From an uncultured Eubacterium sp. (GTDB taxonomy: Bacteria > Bacillota > Clostridia > Lachnospirales > Lachnospiraceae): a stretch of 47,078 nucleotides of DNA. Location of the stretch: contig CAJTZX010000030.1 of the NCBI GenBank assembly GCA_910584345.1, forward strand, positions 1-47,078, in the 5' to 3' direction. The position numbers and the translations under genes are program-made. The notes beneath the pieces are model-generated. The model did not search any database and was not told where the DNA came from. It saw only the letters and a list, made by a program, of their open reading frames with translations. Shown here in pieces: positions 1 to 7,558 of this stretch. Positions within the stretch are counted from its first letter, which is position 1. Each line of letters begins with the position of its first letter.

Positions 1-49
1 GGCGTTTCTGGAATTCATTTTTACTATTTTTTAGAGTATCTGGATTTCT

Positions 50-832
50 TTACCGAATCAATTGTTTGGCCATAGCAATCAGATCGTCAGCATTCATATC
101 AATATTCATTCCAAACAAATGGTGGGACTGTCCGTTTGCATTCCAGGAAATACCGTCAAAAACTTTTTCTTCGCGTTCGGAACTTCCAAAGGAGATGAAC
201 AGTTCCCCTGCTTTTTCAGCAGCACGTTCTTCTTCGGTAGGTTCACAGCCTTCCGGCAGGAACAAATAATTTGAACGGCTGTAATAGTAAGTGGTGCCGT
301 CAGATTCGACAGCCTGGTGTTTGGCAAGTTCCTCTTTCGTCTTAATTTCTATGCCTTTTTTTACTGTATAGTCAATATTTTCGGTATCTTTTTGATATTG
401 AATGTTGATTTCCATAAAGCTGCTATTTACATTGTCCGCTTCATCGAGTGCATCTGTATGGATAATGTTGGCGTTTGCAAATACAAAGCCATTATCAAAT
501 GCTTTTGGCGCACCTGTGAATACATCTGCTGTTTGTTCCAGCTTTGCGATATCAGAAAAGTTTGTGATTTCAGTAGCAGGTGAGGAATAACCAACATAGC
601 CGGAAATTTTACCTGCTGCCATACATACGGTTCCTGTCAGTGCGCAGGCTAATGCTGCCGCTGCTGCAATCTTTTTTGTACTGAATCTTTTCATAGGGAT
701 AACCTCCTTGTTTTCCTGCCACGCCAGCCGCGCGTCAATCTGTTGTTTTAAATCGTTTGGCGGGTCGTAGGAGTATGCGTCTGCATGAATTGCTGCTTTG
801 ATTTGTTTTTCAGTCAAATTACAACTACTCAT
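50..832 (-). CDS. Membrane-anchored anti-sigma-like protein paired with the ECF sigma factor
   Basis: This is a protein of about 260 residues with a roughly 46-residue cytoplasmic N-terminus, one membrane segment rich in Ala/Leu (about residues 54-75) and a large outer domain with no repeat or catalytic motif that I recognise. The start MSSCNLTEK is chosen because an AGGAGG lies just before it; an in-frame ATG eight codons upstream lacks a ribosome binding site. Its start overlaps the end of the sigma gene by 8 bp, so the two are translationally coupled. Topology and context fit an anti-sigma factor that holds the sigma factor at the membrane (inference). There is no HxxxCxxC zinc anti-sigma motif. 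The outer domain could be the sensor. Confidence 0.7.
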   Translation of the reverse strand: MSSCNLTEKQIKAAIHADAYSYDPPNDLKQQIDARLAWQENKEVIPMKRFSTKKIAAAAALACALTGTVCMAAGKISGYVGYSSPATEITNFSDIAKLEQTADVFTGAPKAFDNGFVFANANIIHTDALDEADNVNSSFMEINIQYQKDTENIDYTVKKGIEIKTKEELAKHQAVESDGTTYYYSRSNYLFLPEGCEPTEEERAAEKAGELFISFGSSEREEKVFDGISWNANGQSHHLFGMNIDMNADDLIAMAKQLIR

Positions 833-1391
833 ATCTGTCCTCCTGTAAGTTTTCATTTTTTAAAAGCGATTTTAGATTTTTTCTGGCGGTGAATAGTCTG
901 GATTTTACAGTTCCTTCCAAACATTCCATAATTTTTGCAATTTCTTTTGTGCTAAGTTCGTTATAGTAGTAAAGGATGACTGCTGTACGTTGACGGTATT
1001 CCAGTCTGTGAACCGCGTTTATGATCGCCTGGTCCCGCTCATTTCTTAAAAATTGTACGGCGGGAGAATCATGGATGGATAGATCGGCAAGCTCTAAAAT
1101 CTGCTCATCTGGCTGCTCTTTGGAATGCTTTTTTGCATGCTGCCAGGCTGTGCGATTTAAGATTTTATAGAGCCAGTAACGAAACTGTTCGTCTTTGTTT
1201 AATTCTTTGCAATGTAGGTACATTTTAAGAAAGGTTTCCTGGGTTACATCTTCTCCGTCTGCCCGGTTTCCCGTTATCATACAGGCTGTTCGATACAGCT
1301 TGTCGTAATATTGTACATAAAGTTTGTCAAAGGCTACCCGTTCTCCTTGTTTCATTCGGCGAACCAGTTCTGTTTCTTCTGCTGTATCCAA
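825..1391 (-). CDS. ECF-family RNA polymerase sigma factor (sigma-70 region 2 and region 4)
   Basis: This 188-residue protein has the two-domain plan of extracytoplasmic-function sigma factors. Region 2 (about residues 10-80) contains the ADGEDVTQETFLKMY block. Region 4 (about 120-180) contains LSTKEIAKIMECLEGTVKSR, a helix-turn-helix for the -35 element. It starts at TTG, which is supported by an AGGAGGG six bases upstream; no ATG is available there. The overlapping downstream gene is its probable membrane-bound anti-sigma factor. The length is normal for the family. I could not identify the signal or the target promoters; the only close target seen is its own operon. Confidence 0.9.
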   Translation of the reverse strand: MDTAEETELVRRMKQGERVAFDKLYVQYYDKLYRTACMITGNRADGEDVTQETFLKMYLHCKELNKDEQFRYWLYKILNRTAWQHAKKHSKEQPDEQILELADLSIHDSPAVQFLRNERDQAIINAVHRLEYRQRTAVILYYYNELSTKEIAKIMECLEGTVKSRLFTARKNLKSLLKNENLQEDRYE

Positions 1392-1614
1392 GCTTCTCCC
1401 TCCTTTTACACCTGTGAGCCATCACAGATGATTGCAATTCCGCGGTAATTGTTTTTGATGCATCTGTATATAAGAGCATTTAAACATGAAAATGGTTCAG
1501 ATTTTTTTAGAAATTTTTTGTGAGCGAAAAAATAAATATTTGGTGCATAAAAAGGTATACTTTTTAGGAGATTTGTTTTATATTTATGAGGTAAAAAAGA
1601 AAAGGGGAAAGATT
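1392..1614. other. Divergent intergenic region between sigma operon and orphan EIIB
   Basis: AT-rich spacer carrying the start signals of two divergent genes. The minus-strand side holds the AGGAGGG of the sigma gene. The plus-strand side holds a possible -10 TATACT near 1556-1561 ahead of the EIIB gene, but no convincing -35 was found at the right distance. In-frame codons upstream of 1615 are AT-rich and not conserved-looking, so the upstream extension of the EIIB reading frame is not taken as coding. Confidence 0.35.
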
Positions 1615-1956
1615 ATGATAGCAGATTACGCAAAGTGTGCCAAGCAAATTTTTGAAACAATTGAAGAAAAAAGTAAACTGGTGAGTGCAGATCATTGCGC
1701 AACCAGACTTCGGTTAGTTGCCGAGGACAACCAGCAGGTCGATATGGAAAAACTGGAGCATATTGATGGGGTGAAGGGTGTTTTCAGCAATAATGGGCAG
1801 ATCCATCTTATCATTGGTACAGAAGAAGTAGAAGCAGTATTTGATGAACTTGTTAAAGCCAGTGGCATTACAGGAGCTTTGCCGGAAAAGGAAGAGCCTT
1901 CGAAAGAGCAGTCTCCTTTACGGAGGGTATTGAAAGCGTTGGGAGATGCATTTTAG
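1615..1956 (+). CDS. Orphan PTS glucose-family EIIB domain, possibly a truncated EIIBC
   Basis: A 113-residue protein that is essentially one phosphotransferase EIIB domain. Cys28 in the block HCATRLRLVAED is the expected phospho-accepting cysteine, and GVKGVFSNNGQIHLIIGTE is the second typical block. Translation ends with a linker (EEPSKEQSPLRRV) followed by LKALGDAF and a stop. In EIIBC proteins of the sucrose/beta-glucoside group such a linker leads straight into the membrane EIIC domain, so this may be the N-terminal remnant of a longer transporter. The next 87 bp contain no recognisable EIIC. Start MIADYAK is chosen for the AAAAGGGGAAAG just upstream. It could still act as a free EIIB or a regulatory phospho-carrier. 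Confidence 0.75.
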   Translation: MIADYAKCAKQIFETIEEKSKLVSADHCATRLRLVAEDNQQVDMEKLEHIDGVKGVFSNNGQIHLIIGTEEVEAVFDELVKASGITGALPEKEEPSKEQSPLRRVLKALGDAF

Positions 1957-2043
1957 TATAAAAACGCAGCGGCTACGGTTCCTTTTCCGGTTTTGATGGC
2001 AGATTTGTCAGCTTCCTATGGATTTACGATTTATTGCAGCTTT

Positions 2044-3246
2044 TTACAAAACGTTTGCGGATAATCGTTCGAAAGCTTCTTTTACTCTGGATAACGGCAG
2101 CGCAAGATTCATACGAATGTGACATGGGCCGTAAAACGGTCTGCCATCCTGCCAGCCGACGCCGACGTCCCACCCGGCCTGTAGCAGCTGTTGTATCGTT
2201 TTATGGTGATTTGTGCACCATTTTGTACAATCCAAAAATAGCATATAAGTTCCTTCCGGTTTGGTTACCGAAATGTCTTTAAAATGTGATTGGATATAAT
2301 CAATGGCATAATTTATGTTTATGCTTAATGTCTGGCAAAGTTCATCAACCCACTCCCGGCCTTCCTGTCCATAGGCGCCGATTAACGCGTGCATAGACAA
2401 AACGTTTATGTTGTTGTAATGTGTTTTTTCTCCTTTGGATGTGATACGGTCCCGTAAAGAGCGGTTATATATAATATGATAGCTTCCAACTAGGCCAGCC
2501 AGATTAAAGGTTTTGCTTGGGGCATAAAACGCGGCTGTATGTTCATGTGCATAAGAGCTTACAGACTGTGTTGGAAGATGTCTGCTGCCGTTTAAAAGAA
2601 TATCTGACCAGATTTCATCGGAAATTATCATCATTTCATGATCTTCAAAAATTTTCATAGCCTGTTCAAGCTCCTGCTGTTCCCAGACACGTCCAGAAGG
2701 ATTATGGGGAGAACAAAATATTGCGGCATGGATATGATGGGTTTTGATTTTTTCTTCCATATCTGCATAGTCCATTCGAAAAATCCCCTGTGCGTCTTTT
2801 TTCAGTTCGCTCCGTATGATTTGGTAGCCGTTTTGCGTCAGGCATTCCGTAAAACCGATATATGCGGGGCTGTGCAGCAGTACGGCATCTCCAGGTGATG
2901 CATAGCAGGACAGTGCGGAGATTATGCCGCCAAGCACGCCGTTTTCGTATCCAATATGCTCTTTACAAAGTCCCTTGACGCCATTTCGTATTTCCTGCCA
3001 GCGTATAATGGAATGATAATAAGCGTCGCTGATATCAAAATAACCGTATGCAGGATGCTGTGTGCGGGCAATGATGGCTTGAGGAATCGTTGGAACAGTT
3101 GGAAAGTTCATGTCGGCAACCCACATCGGGATAAAATCGTAACCGTTCTTTGGCAAGGCAGGGGCATATGCGTCATGCCCTGGCCCGTCCACGGCAACGG
3201 CGTCTTTTCCGGAACGTTCTATGATTGAGGTAAAATCGTACTTCAT
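2044..3246 (-). CDS. PatB/MalY-family PLP-dependent cystathionine beta-lyase/aminotransferase
   Basis: This 400-residue fold-type I PLP enzyme matches the MalY/PatB C-S lyase group in length and motifs: IPMWVADMNFP near residue 40, CSPHNPSGRVW near 185, the ISDEIWSD aspartate block near 210, and APSKTFNLAGL, whose lysine should bind PLP. Members cleave cystathionine or other cysteine S-conjugates to a thiol, pyruvate and ammonia; in E. coli MalY also modulates the maltose regulator. AGGAGG precedes the ATG. It is divergent from a PTS operon, reminiscent of the malX-malY pairing, but direct coupling here is inference. The exact substrate cannot be read from sequence. Confidence 0.85.
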   Translation of the reverse strand: MKYDFTSIIERSGKDAVAVDGPGHDAYAPALPKNGYDFIPMWVADMNFPTVPTIPQAIIARTQHPAYGYFDISDAYYHSIIRWQEIRNGVKGLCKEHIGYENGVLGGIISALSCYASPGDAVLLHSPAYIGFTECLTQNGYQIIRSELKKDAQGIFRMDYADMEEKIKTHHIHAAIFCSPHNPSGRVWEQQELEQAMKIFEDHEMMIISDEIWSDILLNGSRHLPTQSVSSYAHEHTAAFYAPSKTFNLAGLVGSYHIIYNRSLRDRITSKGEKTHYNNINVLSMHALIGAYGQEGREWVDELCQTLSININYAIDYIQSHFKDISVTKPEGTYMLFLDCTKWCTNHHKTIQQLLQAGWDVGVGWQDGRPFYGPCHIRMNLALPLSRVKEAFERLSANVL

Positions 3247-3290
3247 TTTGCAGGTCCTCCTTTGCAGACAGTATTTATTGTTTTGAGATC

Positions 3291-3326
3291 AGTTTAGCAT
3301 ATTCTTATCACATCGACAAGATAAGA
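3291..3326 (-). promoter_or_regulatory. Probable promoter and operator-like inverted repeat for the PatB/MalY gene
   Basis: Reading the minus strand, TTGTCG (3314-3319) and TAAACT (3291-3296) are separated by 17 bp, a fair sigma-A promoter about 45 bp before the start codon. It overlaps a 7-bp inverted repeat, TCTTATC (3303-3309) and GATAAGA (3320-3326), with a 10-bp gap. That placement over the -35 element suits a repressor or activator site. No cognate regulator is identifiable. Confidence 0.4.
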
Positions 3327-3335
3327 GGCGATTTA

Positions 3336-3522
3336 CCGGACGCCGGCTGGTGGGGAGCTGCCCTTGTTTCTTGTTCCTGTTCCAGAATGCTTAGGGATTC
3401 TTACGTTCTGGAAACCGGAACAATGAGACAGGGCCGATTCCCTCATCCAGCGTCCGGGAGGCCCAAGCAATACTTTGTCTAAACTGTTGCTTTATTACTT
3501 GCCCCACCCCGTGAAAAGTAAC
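3336..3522. repeat. Dispersed repeat element: 122-nt palindrome plus 55-bp conserved tail
   Basis: Positions 3336-3457 can fold on themselves. The outer arms are CCGGACGC (3336-3343) and GCGTCCGG, and an inner stem pairs TTGTTCC/TTCCAGAA with TTCTGGAA/GGAACAA. Directly next to it, 3468-3522 is repeated in inverted orientation at 47024-47078 with a single mismatch in 55 bp. A degraded piece with CAGCGTCC followed by GAGGCC recurs near 38586-38603. Repetition in intergenic space, plus strong self-complementarity, fits a small non-coding mobile element or a structured RNA family. I cannot name it. A minus-strand reading frame covers it but looks accidental. Confidence 0.7.
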
Positions 3523-3688
3523 TATGTGCTTACGATGGAACAAAAAGAGTGAAGCTTTGGGATGTATGAAATCATAAATATAGAAGGAAAAAACTGCTGG
3601 GTTGCAAAGGCATTGTAAATATTCAACAAAGCTAAAGGGCTGTATTATTTGAAATTTGACAACATGGTGAAATAAATTGAAAAAACGC

Positions 3689-3717
3689 TTGACATACTTT
3701 GTGTAAATTGTTATTCT
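3689..3717 (+). promoter_or_regulatory. Sigma-A promoter of the EIIA/EIICB operon
   Basis: A perfect -35 TTGACA (3689-3694) and a -10 TATTCT (3712-3717) are separated by 17 bp. The predicted transcript starts near 3724 and has an untranslated leader of about 205 nt before the EIIA start, enough for an attenuator (see the terminator at 3804). Confidence 0.75.
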
Positions 3718-3803
3718 AATGAATAGAAAGATACACTTAAGACACATTTGGATTGACACAGCACAGTCGTCGATACCGGATTTTATAAATGAATCACGCA
3801 TTA

Positions 3804-3847
3804 AGAAAAGCCGATTGATTTATAAAGATTGGCTTTTTCTGTTTTTT
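3804..3847 (+). terminator. Leader terminator (probable attenuator) upstream of EIIA
   Basis: A stem of about 12 pairs (3804-3815 with 3828-3840, one bulge and one G-U pair) is followed by a G and six T. It sits inside the 5' leader between the promoter at 3689 and the EIIA gene, so most transcripts should stop unless something prevents it. Upstream, 3750-3780 begins GGATTG and ends TACC, loosely like a LicT/GlcT-type antiterminator target, but it does not overlap the terminator as those do. An alternative pairing of CAGTCG with CGATTG in the left arm is possible. Confidence 0.65.
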
Positions 3848-3930
3848 AAGATTCCTCACAGTGCTATAAAGTCTTTATGAATGTGCAGTTCTGTAAGGAT
3901 GATACGAAATAGAATGGAGGAGATGGTATT

Positions 3931-4413
3931 ATGGGGTTATTTGATTTTATGAAAGGAAAGAAGAAAGCTGCGATTGGTGCACCGGTAAAGGGAGTATGCA
4001 TTCCAATTCGTGAAGTGGCAGATCCGACTTTTGCGGATGAGATTTTAGGAAAAGGGATGGCGATAAAGCCTTTGGATGGTAAAGTGTATGCGCCCGCAGA
4101 CGGCAAAATAAGTACTCTTTTTCCAACCGGCCATGCAGTAGGGATTACTGCATCGGACGGAGCAGAGATTTTGGTTCATGTGGGGCTTGATACCGTTTCT
4201 TTGAAAGGACAGCATTTTCGGGCTGTCGTACAGGCAGATCAGGAAGTGAAGGCAGGCGATTTGCTGTTAGAGGCAGATTTAGAAGCAATCAGCAAAGCAG
4301 GTTATGATACGGTGATACCGATCATTATCTGTAATAGTGATGAGTTTTCGGATATTCAATGCAAAACAGAAGGTACGGTGGAAGCAGGGGAAGAGGTAAT
4401 AACTTATAAGTAA
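3931..4413 (+). CDS. PTS glucose-specific EIIA (Crr-type) protein
   Basis: This 160-residue soluble protein of the glucose EIIA family receives phosphate from HPr and passes it to an EIIB. His83 in LVHVGLDTV is the phosphorylated histidine and His68 in TGHAVGIT its partner. The fold landmarks KPLDGKVYAPADGKI and GDLLLEADLEAI are present. The N-terminus (MGLFDFMKGKKK) is typical of free-standing EIIA. It has a GGAGGAG ribosome binding site. The next gene is an EIICB that lacks an EIIA domain, so the two should form one transporter. Expression is probably controlled by the leader terminator upstream. Confidence 0.92.
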   Translation: MGLFDFMKGKKKAAIGAPVKGVCIPIREVADPTFADEILGKGMAIKPLDGKVYAPADGKISTLFPTGHAVGITASDGAEILVHVGLDTVSLKGQHFRAVVQADQEVKAGDLLLEADLEAISKAGYDTVIPIIICNSDEFSDIQCKTEGTVEAGEEVITYK

Positions 4414-4416
4414 GAG

Positions 4417-4566
4417 ATTTCTCTAAAGAAAGGCTGTTTTCAGTCTGGTAAATGCAGTTGTTAAATGAGCTTGATAGAGGAGCCGGAAACAATAAAATGA
4501 AGCAAAAATGATTTTTCGGCTGTCTATAGAGAAATTAAGGAATGTTTTGCGGCTAGGTCAAAACAT
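4417..4566 (+). other. Intercistronic structured RNA between EIIA and EIICB
   Basis: The 177-bp gap between the two PTS genes holds a perfect 8-bp hairpin, ATGTTTTG (4542-4549) with CAAAACAT (4559-4566), and a possible long-range pairing of ATTTCTCTA (4417-4425) with TAGAGAAAT (4527-4535). There is no T run, so it is not a standard terminator. It may set the ratio of the two proteins or mark an RNA processing site (inference). Confidence 0.35.
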
Positions 4567-4590
4567 CCAAAAATAAGGGGGTATGTTTTT

Positions 4591-6048
4591 ATGATGAAAT
4601 ATTTTCAGCGGTTAGGTAAATCTTTGATGCTGCCAGTGGCATGTTTGCCAGTGTGTGGGATTCTAATGGGAATTGGCTATATTTTAGCGCCTGCGGCGAT
4701 GGCGGGTGAAGTTGCCGGATTTACAGCCGGCGGCCCAATGTACACGATTGGCCTTTTTCTGATTAAGGCCGGCGGCGCTTTAATTGATAATATGGCGTGG
4801 CTGTTTGCAATTGGTGTTGCTGTGGGAATGTCTGACGATGGAGACGGAACGGCAGGGCTTGCTGGACTTGTGTCTTTTCTGATGATTACGACTTTGTTAA
4901 GCAGCGGAACGGTTGCAGGACTTACAGGAAAAGAAGCAGATCCGGCATTTGCTAAGATTCAAAATCAGTTTATCGGTATTATTGCTGGTTTAATCGGATC
5001 AACCTGCTACAATAAGTTTAAAAATACAAAGCTTCCGGATGCGTTATCATTTTTCAGTGGGAAACGTGCGGTGGCAATTGTGACAGCAGCAGTGTCCATT
5101 CTTGCATCTGTTGTGTTGTTTATTTTATGGCCGGTCGTATATGGCGTATTAGTTGCTGTTGGCAAGACGTTCTTAGGCTGGGGAGCTGTAGGTGCAGGTG
5201 TTTATACGTTCTTTAACCGTCTGCTTATTCCATTTGGTCTGCATCATGCACTGAATTCTGTATTCTGGTTCGATGTTGCAGAAATTAATGACTTAGGAAA
5301 CTTCTGGGGCAATACTGGTGTATATGGTGAAACAGGTATGTATATGACAGGATTCTTCCCATTTATGATGTTTGGTCTTCCGGCAGCCTGTCTTGCAATG
5401 TATCACACGGCAAAGAAAGGCAAAAAGAAAGAGGTATACGGACTGCTTGCGTCAGCTGCATTTTGTTCTTTCTTTACAGGTGTTACAGAACCAATTGAGT
5501 TTTCCTTTATGTTTTTAGCTCCTGGATTATATGTTGTTCACGCATTGTTAGCCGGCATTACGTCTGCAATTACAGTTGCGTTTCCGATTCGAGCAGGATT
5601 TTCCTTCTCGGGTGGTGCCATAGATATGGTGCTCAGTTCCTTTACGCCGCTTGCACAGAATCCATGGTTCTTAATTCCAGTTGGCGTTGTAGTAGGTATA
5701 CTTTACTATGTAGTATTCCGATTTGTAATTACAGGGCTGAATTTAAAGACGCCAGGCAGAGAAGACGATGATATGGAAGCAGAAAAGAGAGTCGTGCTTT
5801 CCAACGATAACTTTACAGAGGTTGCAAAAATCGTTTTGGAAGGTCTTGGAGGCAAAGCGAATGTGAAATCTTTGGATAACTGTATTACAAGACTTCGTCT
5901 GGAAGTGAAAGATTATACAAAGGTAGATGAAAAGAAGATTAAATCGGCTGGTGTTGCAGGTGTTATGCGGCCGAGCAAAACGTCCGTACAGGTAATTATT
6001 GGAACGAAAGTACAATTTGTGGCGGATGAAATGAAAAAGATGTTATAA
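4591..6048 (+). CDS. PTS transporter EIICB, N-acetylglucosamine/glucose (NagE/PtsG) type
   Basis: This 485-residue membrane permease takes up and phosphorylates a hexose. The EIIC domain (about residues 1-385) shows the family opening FQRLGKSLMLPVACLP, the motif FFNRLLIPFGLHHALN and the sugar-binding loop GVTEPIEFSFMFLAP. A linker NLKTPGRED leads to the EIIB domain (about 405-485) with the phospho-cysteine Cys431 in NCITRLRLEV. The motifs look closest to NagE/PtsG, but glucose, GlcNAc and glucosamine cannot be separated by eye. ATG at 4591 follows a GGGGG stretch; the adjacent ATG at 4594 is equally possible. Phosphate would come from the EIIA just upstream. Confidence 0.9.
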   Translation: MMKYFQRLGKSLMLPVACLPVCGILMGIGYILAPAAMAGEVAGFTAGGPMYTIGLFLIKAGGALIDNMAWLFAIGVAVGMSDDGDGTAGLAGLVSFLMITTLLSSGTVAGLTGKEADPAFAKIQNQFIGIIAGLIGSTCYNKFKNTKLPDALSFFSGKRAVAIVTAAVSILASVVLFILWPVVYGVLVAVGKTFLGWGAVGAGVYTFFNRLLIPFGLHHALNSVFWFDVAEINDLGNFWGNTGVYGETGMYMTGFFPFMMFGLPAACLAMYHTAKKGKKKEVYGLLASAAFCSFFTGVTEPIEFSFMFLAPGLYVVHALLAGITSAITVAFPIRAGFSFSGGAIDMVLSSFTPLAQNPWFLIPVGVVVGILYYVVFRFVITGLNLKTPGREDDDMEAEKRVVLSNDNFTEVAKIVLEGLGGKANVKSLDNCITRLRLEVKDYTKVDEKKIKSAGVAGVMRPSKTSVQVIIGTKVQFVADEMKKML

Positions 6049-6107
6049 AAGGAAGATGTTATTTCGAAGCATAAAAAGATAACAGAATGACTATAAAATC
6101 CTAGCAT

Positions 6108-6141
6108 ACCGGAGGCTCAGAAAGAGTCTCCGGTGTTATTT
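6108..6141 (+). terminator. Terminator of the PTS operon
   Basis: Stem ACCGGAG (6108-6114) with CTCCGGT (6128-6134) closes a small loop and is followed by GTTATTTGTTT. The T tract is interrupted, but the position 60 bp past the EIICB stop fits the end of the operon. Confidence 0.6.
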
Positions 6142-6243
6142 GTTTACGTAGTATTGCTATTCCGATAGATTTCCCTTATACTGGTAGAGCATAGCGCCGG
6201 CTGCGCCGGTGTTATGACGGTTTGTTATGACAGGAGCCTTTAT

Positions 6244-7455
6244 ATGAAAAAATTATTGATTACATCAGAACAGCTTGTGAATCCATCGAATGGTCAGTGT
6301 GCCCGTTACCAGGTATGTGCTGTCTATGAGGATGACCGTATGATAGAAGTAGAGCTGCATCAGGCGGACACGGAGACGATTTTAAATAATATTTATGTTG
6401 CACGTGTAAAAAGCGTTGCTGCAAATTTAAATGCTGCATTTGTAGAAATTGCAAAGGGAAAGGTCTGCTATTTGCCGTTAGAAGATTTAAAACAGCCGTT
6501 ATTTACCAAAAAATTATCTAAAAAACGGATTGCAGAAGGAGAAGAATTAGTCGTGCAGGTGGCAAAAGAAGCGGTAAAGACGAAAGATGCCGTCGTTACG
6601 ACAAATCTGAGCTTTTCCGGGGAATATCTGCTGCTGACAAGCGCTAATTGCAGGATTGGAATCTCTGGTAAAATTTCCGGGCGGGAACGCATCCGTCTGC
6701 AGGCATTTGCGCAAAAGCTTTTGGAAGAAAATGAAGATATCCAAAAATGTTTTGGCCTGATCTTTCGCACAAATGCAGCGCAGGCAGAGGAAGCTGTGAT
6801 ACGGGAAGAATTTTTAAAATTAAAGTCCGAATATGAAACAGTTACGGTATATGCGGCTTCCAGAACCGTTTATTCCTGTCTGCGCAAAGAACAGCCGTTT
6901 TATTTAAAGATGCTGATGGATGCAGAAAAAGCAACGCTGGAAGAAGTTGTTACCGATGAAATAATGGTTTTTGAAGAACTGGAAGCTGTTTCATGCGGCA
7001 ATTTTTCTGTGCGTTTTTATGAAGACAGGCTGCTGTCTCTTGCAAAGCTATATCATATCGCAGGCCAGATCGAAGCAGCGCTCAAACCTCGTGTCTGGCT
7101 GAAATCCGGCGCTAATATCGTGATAGAACAGACAGAAGCGTTGACAGTCATTGATATCAACAGTGGAAAAAATATTGCAAAGAAAGATAAACAGCAGAAC
7201 CATTATAAAATCAATCTAGAAGCGGCAAAAGAGATTGCCTTTCAGCTGCGCCTGCGAAATCTTTCCGGGATTATCGTGGTAGACTTTATCGATTTGTATG
7301 AAGATGCATGGAAGCAAAGCCTAATGGAACAGCTGCGGTCTCTTCTCAGGAAAGACCCGGTTCCTACGAATCTTATTGACATGACAAAGCTGGGTTTGGT
7401 TGAGATTACAAGAAAAAAGAAGAAAAAGCCGCTTTTGGAACAGGTTGGAAATTAA
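6244..7455 (+). CDS. Ribonuclease E/G family endoribonuclease, short form
   Basis: This 403-residue protein resembles RNase G: an S1-type RNA-binding region (about residues 38-120), then a catalytic domain with two acidic metal ligands, Asp304 in TVIDINSGKN and Asp347 in IVVDFIDLYED. It should cut single-stranded RNA in mRNA decay or rRNA maturation. The chain ends soon after MTKLGLVEITRKKKKK and lacks the CPxC zinc-link that tetramerises RNase E and many RNase G proteins. The start MKKLLITSEQ is chosen for the AGGAG 7 bp upstream; an in-frame ATG ten codons earlier has no ribosome binding site. It stands alone between two terminator-like hairpins. Confidence 0.88.
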   Translation: MKKLLITSEQLVNPSNGQCARYQVCAVYEDDRMIEVELHQADTETILNNIYVARVKSVAANLNAAFVEIAKGKVCYLPLEDLKQPLFTKKLSKKRIAEGEELVVQVAKEAVKTKDAVVTTNLSFSGEYLLLTSANCRIGISGKISGRERIRLQAFAQKLLEENEDIQKCFGLIFRTNAAQAEEAVIREEFLKLKSEYETVTVYAASRTVYSCLRKEQPFYLKMLMDAEKATLEEVVTDEIMVFEELEAVSCGNFSVRFYEDRLLSLAKLYHIAGQIEAALKPRVWLKSGANIVIEQTEALTVIDINSGKNIAKKDKQQNHYKINLEAAKEIAFQLRLRNLSGIIVVDFIDLYEDAWKQSLMEQLRSLLRKDPVPTNLIDMTKLGLVEITRKKKKKPLLEQVGN

Positions 7456-7467
7456 TGACAGACGCAA

Positions 7468-7499
7468 GGAACTGTCTGTAAATAACCTATGACAGTTCC
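7468..7499. terminator. Hairpin between convergent RNase G and KtrA-like genes
   Basis: A perfect 9-bp stem, GGAACTGTC (7468-7476) with GACAGTTCC (7491-7499), lies between the two convergent stop codons. It is nested inside a second inverted pair, GACAGAC/GTCTGTC. It lacks a long T run, so it may work as a weak bidirectional terminator or an mRNA 3'-end stabiliser. GGAACTG-type stems recur at 26114 and, more loosely, at 30488. Confidence 0.45.
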
Positions 7500-7558
7500 G
7501 AAATAGTTAGAAATAGTTAAATTGTCTGTCGTTTCTGAAACGTATCTGATTTGGATGT

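Noticed and set aside
1486..1614. Longer N-terminus for the orphan EIIB
   Set aside because: The extra 43 residues are Lys/Phe/Tyr-rich from AT-rich promoter DNA; the ATG at 1615 has the ribosome binding site and begins the EIIB domain normally.
3750..3780. Classical LicT/GlcT antiterminator target
   Set aside because: Only the outer bases fit the pattern and the segment does not overlap the terminator, so it is reported only as antiterminator-like.
3391..3801. 136-codon minus-strand open frame
   Set aside because: It crosses the dispersed palindromic repeat, the PTS promoter region and a Phe/Ile/Tyr-rich AT stretch, has no good ribosome binding site and no recognisable domain. It is most likely accidental.
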